Shown here: piece by piece, positions 1-6,039 of the stretch
How positions within the stretch are numbered: position 1 is the stretch's first letter
Layout: every line of letters starts with the position of its first letter
NCBI GenBank assembly: GCA_031274855.1
Contig: JAISPO010000086.1
Coordinates: forward strand, 1-7,613
DNA: 7,613 bases
Direction: 5' to 3'
Source of the DNA: Zoogloeaceae bacterium
GTDB taxonomy: Bacteria > Pseudomonadota > Gammaproteobacteria > Burkholderiales > Rhodocyclaceae
The notes under the pieces: generated by a model
Told to the model about the DNA's origin: nothing
Seen by the model: the letters and a program-made list of their open reading frames with translations, nothing else
Databases searched by the model: none
Translations under genes and position numbers: made by a program

Positions 1-1604
1 GTAGTGCCGATGGCCGCCTGAATGGCGACATCGTACATCTGCCTCGGAATCAGGCTGCGCATTTTGGCGGCCAGCTCACGGCCGCGGTAGGCCGCATTGG
101 CGCGATGCACGATTACCGACAAGGCGTCGACGCGATCGCCGTTGATGAGCACGTCGAGCTTGACGACATCGGCAGCGCGATATTCCTTGAACTCGTAATC
201 CAGCGAAGCATAGCCGCGCGACACCGATTTCAGCTTGTCAAAGAAATCAAACACCACTTCGGCCAGCGGCATTTCATAAGTGACATGCACCTGCCGCCCG
301 TGGTAACGCATATCCACCTGATTGCCGCGCTTGGCTTCGCAAAGCGTAATGACCGCGCCCAAATAATCCTGCGGCACGAATACTTCAGTGGTGATGATCG
401 GCTCGCGGATTTCCTCGACCTTCTGCACTTCCGGCAGCTTGGAGGGGTTTTCGACCAACAGCTCCGTGCCGTCGCGCATCAATACCTGATAGACAACGGT
501 GGGCGCAGTGGTAATCAAATCTTGATCGAATTCGCGCTCAAGACGCTCCTGCACGATCTCCATATGCAGGAGGCCGAGGAAGCCGCAACGGAAGCCGAAA
601 CCGAGCGCCTGCGAGACTTCCGGCTCGAAGTGCAGCGAAGCGTCGTTAAGCTGGAGCTTTTCCAGAGATTCCCGCAGGCCGTCGTACTGGTTGGACTCGA
701 CAGGATAGAGGCCGGCAAACACCTGAGGCTTGATTTCCTTGAACCCCGGCAGCGGTGTTGCCGCCGGTTTGTCGGCGAGGGTTACGGTATCCCCGACCTT
801 GGCTGCTTTCAGTTCCTTGATGCCGGAAATGATGAAGCCGACCTCGCCCGCCGAGAGCTGCTCCTGTTGTTGCGACTTCGGAGTGAAAACGCCAACCTGC
901 TCGCAAAGATGCGCAGCGCCGGTGGACATGAGAAGAATTTTGTCCTTGACCTTGAGGACGCCTTCGACCACCCGCACCAGCATGACCACGCCGACGTAGT
1001 TATCGAACCAGGAATCAATAATCAACGCCTTGAGACGGGCATCGGGATTCCCTTTGGGCGGCGGTATGCGGGCGATGACCGTTTCCAGAATGTCGTCGAC
1101 ACCCATGCCGGTCTTGGCCGAGCAGGGAACCGCGGCGCTGGCGTCGATACCGATCACATCTTCGACTTCCGCTTTCGCCGTTTCGGGATCGGCCTGCGGC
1201 AAATCCATTTTGTTCAGCACCGGAATGACCTCGACACCGAGATCGAGCGCGGTATAGCAGTTGGCGACTGTCTGCGCCTCGACGCCCTGCGAGGCATCGA
1301 CCACCAGTAAGGCGCCTTCGCAGGCCGACAGGCTGCGCGAGACTTCGTAGGAGAAATCGACATGCCCCGGCGTGTCGATCAGATTCAGGTTGTAACGCCT
1401 GCCGTCCCGCGCTTGATACCAGAGCGCGGCGGTTTGCGCCTTGATGGTAATGCCCCGCTCGCGTTCGAGATCCATCGAATCGAGCACCTGCGCTTCCATT
1501 TCGCGGTCGGACAGGCCGCCGCAACGCTGAATGATCCGGTCGGCCAGCGTCGACTTGCCGTGGTCGATGTGCGCGATGATGGAAAAATTACGAATGTGAT
1601 CCAA
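1..1604 (-). CDS. lepA: Elongation factor 4 (LepA), C-terminus cut by window edge
   Basis: Ribosome-associated translational GTPase (EF-4/LepA) that acts on elongating or initiating ribosomes in the cytoplasm. I translated the minus strand from 1604: about 534 codons are open with no stop, against a usual length near 600, so roughly 65 C-terminal residues lie outside the window. The G motifs are all present: AHIDHGKST at residues 11-19 (P-loop Lys17), ERERGIT at 47-53, DTPGH at 77-81 with catalytic His81, NKMD at 131-134 and SAKTG at 162-166. The LepA-typical segments GFRCGFLGLLHMEI and SRGYASLDYEF are also readable, so the EF-G-like later domains and the start of the LepA-specific C-terminal domain are present. 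The start must be TTG at 1604-1602: it gives the family N-terminus (xDHIRNFSIIAHIDHGKS), an in-frame TGA lies a few codons upstream, and the first in-frame ATG is Met36, beyond the P-loop. No Shine-Dalgarno sequence is visible; a U-rich tract and a terminator hairpin lie directly upstream. lepB probably follows beyond the left edge, inferred from usual gene order. Confidence 0.97.
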   Translation of the reverse strand, partial: MDHIRNFSIIAHIDHGKSTLADRIIQRCGGLSDREMEAQVLDSMDLERERGITIKAQTAALWYQARDGRRYNLNLIDTPGHVDFSYEVSRSLSACEGALLVVDASQGVEAQTVANCYTALDLGVEVIPVLNKMDLPQADPETAKAEVEDVIGIDASAAVPCSAKTGMGVDDILETVIARIPPPKGNPDARLKALIIDSWFDNYVGVVMLVRVVEGVLKVKDKILLMSTGAAHLCEQVGVFTPKSQQQEQLSAGEVGFIISGIKELKAAKVGDTVTLADKPAATPLPGFKEIKPQVFAGLYPVESNQYDGLRESLEKLQLNDASLHFEPEVSQALGFGFRCGFLGLLHMEIVQERLEREFDQDLITTAPTVVYQVLMRDGTELLVENPSKLPEVQKVEEIREPIITTEVFVPQDYLGAVITLCEAKRGNQVDMRYHGRQVHVTYEMPLAEVVFDFFDKLKSVSRGYASLDYEFKEYRAADVVKLDVLINGDRVDALSVIVHRANAAYRGRELAAKMRSLIPRQMYDVAIQAAIGT

Positions 1605-1610
1605 AGCAGT

Positions 1611-1635
1611 AAAAAAGGCGCTGTCTCAGCGCCTT
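1611..1635 (-). terminator. Rho-independent terminator after the sigma-E operon
   Basis: A perfect inverted repeat, AAGGCGCTG (1615-1623) and CAGCGCCTT (1627-1635), flanks a 3-base loop (1624-1626). Read on the minus strand the GC-rich stem is followed by six T (1616-1611), the outer two of which also pair in the stem. This is a standard intrinsic terminator for transcription from rpoE through the glutaredoxin gene, whose stop codon lies 27 bases before the stem. There is no T-run on the plus-strand side, so it is not bidirectional. Its U-tract ends six bases before the lepA start codon. Confidence 0.85.
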
Positions 1636-1662
1636 GGGGCCGTGTTGCGAAAGGCGTGAATT

Positions 1663-1917
1663 TTAACGGAAGCCAGCCAGATATTCACGTACTTTCGGCT
1701 CATTGAGAAAGTAATGGCAAAGCTCCTGGCCACCGGCGGCCAGCACGGGGACGAGTTCATCATATTGCGCCTCAAGCGCGGGGTCGGCATCCACGTCAAG
1801 CACTGTCAACTCGAATTGAAACTCGCCGCGCAATACCTCAAGCGCAACGCGCATGTCGTCGCACAGGTGGCAATAACCCCGGCTGTACAAGGTCAACCGG
1901 GGCAGCGTGTCTGTCAT
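1663..1917 (-). CDS. Small glutaredoxin-like thioredoxin-fold protein
   Basis: 84-residue protein with no signal peptide, so presumably cytoplasmic. It opens with a beta strand (LTLYSRG) leading into a CHLC motif, Cys16 and Cys19, the CxxC redox site. A VPVL segment with Pro57 matches the cis-proline loop of the thioredoxin fold. Length and pattern (LYxRxxCxLCDDM, then LDVDADPxLxxxYxxxVPVL) fit the short glutaredoxin-like family (Glrx-like/DUF836). These are compact thioredoxin folds of mostly unknown substrate, and I do not assign a specific one. It is the last gene of the sigma-E operon: its ATG overlaps the mucD stop as ATGA, with no clear Shine-Dalgarno sequence, which suggests translational coupling to mucD. 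A terminator follows its TAA stop. The start is supported by the overlap and by the normal distance from the N-terminus to the CxxC. Confidence 0.88.
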   Translation of the reverse strand: MTDTLPRLTLYSRGYCHLCDDMRVALEVLRGEFQFELTVLDVDADPALEAQYDELVPVLAAGGQELCHYFLNEPKVREYLAGFR

Positions 1918-3326
1918 TTGTCGCCGACGCCGCGGATGGTAATGAATACCCGCGCCTCGCCGCGCAAGACGAGCAGCGTCAGTATTGAGGATTTGTCGAA
2001 TTGGGTCAGCAAACCGTTGAACTGTTCGATGGATTTCAACTCGGTCTGAACCCCTTTACTGATGAGCGAAAGGAGGATATCGCCCGAACGCAAATCAGTA
2101 CGGCCTCCGCCGCTCACGATGCTTTCCACCAGCAAGCCGTGTTCGAGTCCGGTCTTTTTCTTCTGCATGGCCGAGAGTTCGGACAATACCAAGCCCAAAC
2201 GGTTGGCCGTCAACTCATTGCCCTTTCCGCCGTGTCTGGCTTGGGCAACCGCTTTCTCATCGGGCATTTCGCCAACGGTGACGGCAAGGTCGCGTGTGCT
2301 CCCGTTATGCCAGATCTGCACCGTAGCGCGTGCGCCCGGCTTGGTCGAGCCGACCAGACGGGGTAAATCGGACGAACGGCCTATCGGCTTGCCATCGTAT
2401 TTGAGGATGACATCGCCCACTTCCATGCCCGCTTTTTCGGCGGGAGAACCCTTCTCCACCGAGGCGATCAATGCGCCTTCGGGCGTAGCCAGCCCGAACG
2501 ACTCCGCCAATTCCGTTGTCACATCCTGAATCAAAACGCCCAGACGGCCACGGCTCACTTTGCCGCTCGCCCTGAGTTGATCCTGAATTTCCATGGCGAC
2601 ATCAATGGGGATCGCGAAGGAAAGCCCCATGAAACCGCCGGAGCGGGAATAAATCTGGGAATTGATGCCGACCACTTCGCCTTTCATATTGAACAACGGC
2701 CCGCCGGAGTTCCCGGGATTGATGGCAACGTCAGTCTGAATGAAAGGAACGTAATTTTCTTGCGGCAGGGAGCGCCCCTTGGCGCTGACGATACCGGCGG
2801 TGACGGAACTGTCGAAACCGAATGGAGAGCCGATGGCCACCACCCATTCCCCCACCTTCAGACGGGCCGGATCGCCCATTTTCACCACCGGCAGGTTCGC
2901 GGCCTCGATCTTGAGCAGCGCGACATCGGTACGCTTGTCCGCGCCGATCACCTTGGCCTTGAATTCCCGCTTGTCGGTGAGTTTGACCACCACATCGTCG
3001 GCCTTGTCGACCACATGGGCATTGGTCAGGACAAAGCCATCGGCGCTGATGATGAAGCCGGAACCCAGCGATTGATTTTTGAACTCGCGGGGCAAGTCAG
3101 GCATCGGGTGCGGCAGGAAGCGGCGGAACAAATCGAAAGAAGGGTCATCCTCGTCAAACGGGAACGAATGCGTGAAGCCCTGCCCCTTGATGACCTGCGT
3201 TGTGCTGACGTTGACCACTGCCGGCCCCTGCTTCTCGGCCAGTTCGGTAAAGTCCGGCAGGCTCTGCCCGAAAGCGAGGACAGCAAACAACGCCGAGCCG
3301 ATGCCGAGAAGAATGCGCTTGATCAT
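1914..3326 (-). CDS. mucD: Periplasmic Do-type serine protease (DegP/DegQ/MucD)
   Basis: 470-residue periplasmic protease/chaperone of the HtrA family that degrades or refolds misfolded envelope proteins. A signal peptide is clear: Lys3-Arg4, a hydrophobic core at about 5-19, and probable cleavage after Gly20 (AFG/Q). The trypsin-like domain carries the full catalytic triad: His104 in TNAHVV, Asp134 in TDVALLK and Ser207 in GNSGGPL. Two PDZ domains follow, at about residues 260-355 and 375-465; the second is the more diverged. Length fits two-PDZ DegP/DegQ/MucD proteins rather than the one-PDZ, membrane-anchored DegS/AlgW. Position directly after rseC matches mucD in the Pseudomonas algU-mucABCD cluster. 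The ATG overlaps the rseC stop (ATGA) and, unlike the other overlapped genes, has its own AAGAGG eight bases upstream. Orthology to MucD rather than DegP or DegQ is inferred mainly from gene order. Confidence 0.95.
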   Translation of the reverse strand: MIKRILLGIGSALFAVLAFGQSLPDFTELAEKQGPAVVNVSTTQVIKGQGFTHSFPFDEDDPSFDLFRRFLPHPMPDLPREFKNQSLGSGFIISADGFVLTNAHVVDKADDVVVKLTDKREFKAKVIGADKRTDVALLKIEAANLPVVKMGDPARLKVGEWVVAIGSPFGFDSSVTAGIVSAKGRSLPQENYVPFIQTDVAINPGNSGGPLFNMKGEVVGINSQIYSRSGGFMGLSFAIPIDVAMEIQDQLRASGKVSRGRLGVLIQDVTTELAESFGLATPEGALIASVEKGSPAEKAGMEVGDVILKYDGKPIGRSSDLPRLVGSTKPGARATVQIWHNGSTRDLAVTVGEMPDEKAVAQARHGGKGNELTANRLGLVLSELSAMQKKKTGLEHGLLVESIVSGGGRTDLRSGDILLSLISKGVQTELKSIEQFNGLLTQFDKSSILTLLVLRGEARVFITIRGVGDK

Positions 3327-3745
3327 AATGGCAGCCTCTTATGCAAATCAATGACGGATGTTTTCAGCCGCATGGCAGGTTGCGGCTGCCGTTGTCCTGA
3401 ACGGCGCAAGTGATACCAGCCGAGCAGCAAACCCACGGCCATTCCCGACACAGCGCCCGGCTCGCGCGCGATGGCCATGCCTCCGGCAGCCAGCATGATC
3501 GCCAACAGCAACGGCAGCAGATAACAATGGAGCACGGCTTTCAGGACAGAACCGGCGGGCATGCTGAGGATCACCGTATCGCCGGCGCGCGCGCCGATCT
3601 CGTTGCGGAAACGCTGCAAGCGTTTGACCCTGCTGGCGCTCAAGCCGCAATTCCCGGCTTTGCCGCAGCCCGCGCAGGCGGATTGAATATCGAGCCAGAC
3701 ATAGTCGCCATCGAGGCGCTGGACGATGGCTTCGCTTTCGTTCAT
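3323..3745 (-). CDS. rseC: RseC/MucC family inner-membrane protein
   Basis: 140-residue accessory protein of the sigma-E locus. The N-terminal cytoplasmic part carries a cysteine cluster CxxCxxxxxC at Cys24, Cys27 and Cys33, typical of the RseC/MucC family and suggestive of metal or Fe-S binding, which is unproven here. Two adjacent hydrophobic segments at about residues 69-92 and 98-112 are probable membrane spans joined by a short polar turn. The tail is basic (HLRRSGQRQ) and probably cytoplasmic. The family's role is poorly defined: RseC has been reported as a weak positive modulator of sigma-E and linked to redox or cofactor functions. The gene overlaps rseB upstream and mucD downstream by four bases each (ATGA), with no strong Shine-Dalgarno sequence before its ATG. 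Identification rests on the cysteine spacing, two-span topology, size and location. Confidence 0.92.
   Translation of the reverse strand: MNESEAIVQRLDGDYVWLDIQSACAGCGKAGNCGLSASRVKRLQRFRNEIGARAGDTVILSMPAGSVLKAVLHCYLLPLLLAIMLAAGGMAIAREPGAVSGMAVGLLLGWYHLRRSGQRQPQPAMRLKTSVIDLHKRLPL
3335..3340 (-). promoter_or_regulatory. Ribosome binding site of mucD
   Basis: AAGAGG on the minus strand, eight bases before the mucD ATG and inside the last codons of rseC. It is the clearest Shine-Dalgarno match among the four overlapping junctions, so mucD may be translated partly independently of rseC. Confidence 0.6.
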
Positions 3746-4746
3746 TTTCGTCGCGGCTCGATGCCGTCCCCGAAACGGCGCAGCGCCACCGCCGGAATAT
3801 CGCCCATCAGAATGATTTGGTAATCGCCGATCTGCCGCTTGTAGACATTCACAGCGCCGACGGGGAAAGCGCTCGCGTCCTCGCGTGTTCGTCCGGCCAA
3901 AGGCTCAACGAAAACCGAAAACGCAGCCAAGCCGTCCGAAAATATCAGTTGAGTGCTTTCCGGCGCATCCGGCCGCAGCTTTTTCTTGATGCCCGAAACA
4001 TAGCGGAACCCCGGCAGGGGATTCTTGAACAGCCATTGCCCGCTATCGGCGCGCACCTGATTGGAGTTGATGCGCTGAACCGTCCAGCCGCTATCCTTGA
4101 GTTCACTGCTTTCGGGCGCGGTTTTGGGCTGCACCATGGTCATGTCAACAGGGCCGCCGATTTTGACTTCGGTGAAAGTAAAACTTTCGAGAATGACGCC
4201 ACCCTCCCCGATCAGCTTCGATTTGAGCAGCAAACCGGTATTGGGTTCGATCCAGAATTGATGCCCGAAACGGAAACTGTCTCGCGGCTCGACGGATATC
4301 TGGAGGCCATTGATCCCCGCTATCCTGCCCGTCACGCCTTTGCGAATGAAATAGTGCTCGGTGAGACCGGCGAGATTTCGGGGCATGAAGGTGGGGAAAA
4401 GCTGGCGCGCGCTGTGGCGCTCAATAATCACCAGCTTGTCATCGGGAAGATAGCAACTGACTTCTTCGTTATACCGGATGACTTCCCGCGGGCTGCCATC
4501 GAGCGCCTCCAGCCGTTCATACTCATTCCCGCCATCGACCAGACGGGTAATCCGCGAAGTTTCTGTTTGGCTGTCGTTCTGATAAACGAAAACTCCGGTA
4601 TAGATCAGCTTTTGCGCGGAACTGGCCGCTTTCTGCAATAGCTGTAACGCCTCGCCCGACGAATTTGTTTGCTCGGCCCGCAAGGAAAATGAAACCAGCC
4701 CAAGAAGCGCCGCCAGCAGGAAGGGGATGACAGCGGCTTTTGTCAT
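3742..4746 (-). CDS. rseB: Sigma-E factor regulatory protein RseB/MucB
   Basis: 334-residue periplasmic sensor that binds the periplasmic part of RseA and shields it from proteolysis; in the E. coli system lipopolysaccharide intermediates and stress signals release it. The N-terminus is a clear signal peptide (Lys3, hydrophobic core about 5-22, cleavage probably after Ala24 in LRA/EQ). The larger N-terminal lipoprotein-carrier-like domain spans about residues 28-205 with the family pattern LIYTGVFVYQ, REVIRYNEEVSCYLPD and RDSFRFGHQFWIEPNTGLLLKS. A smaller C-terminal domain at about 220-325 includes FSDGLAAFSVFVEP and ends near YQIILMGDIPAVAL. One cysteine (Cys98) remains in the mature protein. 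Length is slightly above the E. coli protein. The ATG overlaps the rseA stop by ATGA and lacks an obvious Shine-Dalgarno sequence, consistent with coupled synthesis of the interacting RseA-RseB pair. Confidence 0.96.
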   Translation of the reverse strand: MTKAAVIPFLLAALLGLVSFSLRAEQTNSSGEALQLLQKAASSAQKLIYTGVFVYQNDSQTETSRITRLVDGGNEYERLEALDGSPREVIRYNEEVSCYLPDDKLVIIERHSARQLFPTFMPRNLAGLTEHYFIRKGVTGRIAGINGLQISVEPRDSFRFGHQFWIEPNTGLLLKSKLIGEGGVILESFTFTEVKIGGPVDMTMVQPKTAPESSELKDSGWTVQRINSNQVRADSGQWLFKNPLPGFRYVSGIKKKLRPDAPESTQLIFSDGLAAFSVFVEPLAGRTREDASAFPVGAVNVYKRQIGDYQIILMGDIPAVALRRFGDGIEPRRK

Positions 4747-5249
4747 TTTCGGTTGTCCATGACCAAAACGGTTCTGATGTGTTGCGCCCCGCCCTGAAAA
4801 TTCAGTTCGGGCGCGTTGGTCTGGTGGGCCAGCAAATATTCCTGCATACCTTTTTGGTTGGCAGGAAGCACGGCTGCCGGAACCGGCGGCGGCTGCGTTT
4901 TTTCCGCCACAATCACTTCATTGCCCCCATTGCCCTGCGGCGCCAGCGCCAGCCATCCCACGACCGCAACGCCTGCCGCCGAGGCTGCCAATGCCATGAC
5001 CGTACGGGGCCAGGCTTTCGCGGGTTTGGCGCGTGGCGCGAACACGACAGGCTCATTGGCCAGCTCCTGCATGACGTTCGCGGTGATATCGCAGGCCAGG
5101 TTCGACTCCGCGCGCAGCGCATCGCCGATCAACTGGTATTCCTGCCAGCGATTCCGCAACTGTGGATTGGCCTTCAGGCTGGACCAAAGCGCTGGCTCTT
5201 CGTGAATTTCAAGCTCATCATCCAGCAACGCCGATAGTTCTCTGCTCAT
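4743..5249 (-). CDS. rseA: Anti-sigma-E factor RseA/MucA
   Basis: 168-residue single-pass membrane anti-sigma factor that holds RpoE inactive at the inner membrane. The cytoplasmic N-terminal domain (about residues 1-65) starts with the family signature SRELSALLDDELE and continues with WQEYQLIGDALR, the sigma-binding helices. One hydrophobic span is at about residues 83-103. The periplasmic part is short, with a proline-rich linker (QPPPVP at 119-124) followed by a C-terminal block containing QEYLLAHQ and QHIRTV that resembles the conserved tail of MucA/RseA proteins. By analogy the periplasmic side is cut by DegS/AlgW and the membrane span by RseP; no site can be assigned from sequence alone. 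The start is set by an AGGTGG ribosome binding site inside the last rpoE codons. It lies one base after the rpoE stop and overlaps rseB by ATGA. Confidence 0.95.
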   Translation of the reverse strand: MSRELSALLDDELEIHEEPALWSSLKANPQLRNRWQEYQLIGDALRAESNLACDITANVMQELANEPVVFAPRAKPAKAWPRTVMALAASAAGVAVVGWLALAPQGNGGNEVIVAEKTQPPPVPAAVLPANQKGMQEYLLAHQTNAPELNFQGGAQHIRTVLVMDNRK

Positions 5250-5250
5250 T

Positions 5251-5850
5251 TCACCACCTTCTATCCGGGCTTGTATCGAGCAAAGGCCGCAACCTTACGG
5301 CAATTGTCTCGCGTGCCCGAAAAATCCTTGAGCGCACAGTGCCAATCGGACAATCCATCACCTGCGCAATTTCCTCATAGGACAAACCGTCGATTTCGCG
5401 CAGGCTGACGGCTGTACGCAACTCGCTGGGTAATTCGGCCAGAGCGTCGTTGACGGCCTCGCCTATCTGCTTGGTCATCAACAAACGTTCAGGGGTATCG
5501 ACATCCCGCAGCAAATCGCTTTCACCATAATTTTCCGCATCCTCGTTATCCAGTTCCGTGCTGGTCGGCGCCCGGCGCCCGTTGGCAACCAGCCAGTTCT
5601 TGGCGGCATTGATGGCGATTCGGTAAAGCCAGGTATAAAACGCGCTATCCCCCCGAAAACCAGCCAATGCCCGATAAGCCTTGATGAACGCTTCCTGAAC
5701 CACATCTTCCGCCTCGGCCGAATCACGCACCATGCGAGACACCAGCCGCAGCAATTTGCGCTGATACTTCGCAACCAGTAGACCGTAAGCCTGCTTATCG
5801 CCGGCCTGCACACGTTCTACCAGTACTTGATCCGCTTCACGGTCTCCCAT
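5251..5850 (-). CDS. rpoE: RNA polymerase sigma-E factor (RpoE/AlgU)
   Basis: 199-residue ECF sigma factor that directs RNA polymerase to envelope-stress promoters. Region 2 spans about residues 10-90, with YQRKLLRLVSRMV, the AEDVVQEAFIKAYRAL core-binding helix and the FYTWLYRIAINAAKNWL segment that melts and reads the -10 element. A linker at about 91-125 leads into region 4 (about 128-185), with ELPSELRTAVSLREIDGLSYEEIA and the helix-turn-helix PIGTVRSRIFRAR that reads the -35 element. The N-terminus (MGDREADQVLVERVQ) matches E. coli RpoE/AlgU proteins in spacing, and GAAGGA lies 12 bases upstream of the ATG, so this start is well supported. It is the first gene of a six-gene operon divergent from nadB, the same arrangement as in E. 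coli and Pseudomonas. Autoregulation is expected for the family, but I found no convincing GGAACTT-type sigma-E promoter upstream. Confidence 0.97.
   Translation of the reverse strand: MGDREADQVLVERVQAGDKQAYGLLVAKYQRKLLRLVSRMVRDSAEAEDVVQEAFIKAYRALAGFRGDSAFYTWLYRIAINAAKNWLVANGRRAPTSTELDNEDAENYGESDLLRDVDTPERLLMTKQIGEAVNDALAELPSELRTAVSLREIDGLSYEEIAQVMDCPIGTVRSRIFRARETIAVRLRPLLDTSPDRRW
5254..5260 (-). promoter_or_regulatory. Ribosome binding site of rseA inside rpoE
   Basis: AAGGTGG on the minus strand lies in the last codons of rpoE. The AAGG core is seven bases from the rseA ATG. Anti-sigma factor translation therefore depends on a site that rpoE-translating ribosomes pass over, a common way to keep sigma and anti-sigma synthesis in step. 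Confidence 0.7.
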
Positions 5851-5862
5851 GAGATGTTTGGT

Positions 5863-5868
5863 TCCTTC
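5863..5868 (-). promoter_or_regulatory. Ribosome binding site of rpoE within a possible hairpin
   Basis: GAAGGA on the minus strand, 12 bases before the rpoE ATG, a rather long spacing. Its GAA half is also the 3' arm of the TTCGG/CCGAA dyad at 5866-5880, and its GA end lies in an alternative GGTTC/GAACC pairing (5878-5882 with 5860-5864), so leader structure could affect access. Confidence 0.5.
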
Positions 5869-5880
5869 GGTTTTGCCGAA
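5866..5880 (-). repeat. TTCGG-N5-CCGAA dyad next to rpoE start
   Basis: A perfect 5-base inverted repeat with a 5-base spacer, directly upstream of rpoE and overlapping its ribosome binding site. It shares its arms with a second dyad at 5894-5911. It could be an RNA hairpin in the rpoE leader or one of two operator copies; the sequence does not decide. Confidence 0.5.
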
Positions 5881-5893
5881 CCATTAATATAGT

Positions 5894-5911
5894 CTTCGGC
5901 CAGCTCCGAAG
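5894..5911 (-). repeat. CTTCGG-N6-CCGAAG dyad upstream of rpoE
   Basis: A perfect 6-base inverted repeat with a 6-base spacer. Its centre is about 29 bases from that of the dyad at 5866-5880, close to three helical turns, and the arms are the same sequence. It touches a candidate -10 element (5910-5915), so a protein bound here could control rpoE transcription. Confidence 0.5.
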
Positions 5912-5915
5912 TATA
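5910..5915 (-). promoter_or_regulatory. Candidate -10 element for rpoE
   Basis: TATACT on the minus strand matches the sigma-70 -10 consensus at five of six positions and would start transcription near 5903, giving a leader of about 50 bases. No good -35 hexamer sits at normal spacing (TTGTCC is 14 bases away). An alternative pair further upstream is TTGGCT (5971-5976) and TAGCAT (5949-5954), 16 bases apart and four of six matches each. The true rpoE promoter cannot be chosen by eye. Confidence 0.3.
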
Positions 5916-6020
5916 CCCAACATTACCGAGGACAAAACTCAGGAATTTATGCTATGACACCCCTCCACTAAGCCAATGGACAACTGTTCCTGCCATTAGT
6001 TCCAGAAGCCATGAATGCGA

Positions 6021-6029
6021 TGCTATATT
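6021..6029 (+). promoter_or_regulatory. Candidate extended -10 promoter for nadB
   Basis: TGCTATATT reads as an extended -10 element (TGn plus TATATT, five of six matches to TATAAT). No good -35 is present at 17-18 bases, which extended -10 promoters tolerate. Transcription would start at about 6036-6037, only a few bases before the nadB ATG at 6040, implying a leaderless or nearly leaderless message. Confidence 0.45.
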
Positions 6030-6039
6030 CGCGGCTCAA

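Noticed and set aside
105..1310. Long plus-strand open frame (401 codons) opposite lepA
   Set aside because: It is antisense to an intact, fully recognisable LepA. Its composition (rich in His, Arg, Asp, Leu) is what GC-rich reverse-complement codons produce, and it has no recognisable domain.
1015..1524. Minus-strand open frame (169 codons) out of phase with lepA
   Set aside because: Same strand as lepA but a different frame, covering its GTPase motifs; the lepA frame is correct and starts at TTG.
2577..3413. Plus-strand open frame (278 codons) opposite mucD and rseC
   Set aside because: Both minus-strand genes carry catalytic or signature residues here; the antisense frame is a shadow.
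3323..3745. Missing fourth cysteine in the RseC N-terminal cluster compared with E. coli (position 18 is Leu)
   Set aside because: CxxCxxxxxC with three cysteines appears common in MucC-type relatives as I recall them, so this is not clearly unusual.
3817..4641. Plus-strand open frame (274 codons) opposite rseB
   Set aside because: RseB is intact on the other strand with signal peptide and family motifs; no support for the antisense frame.
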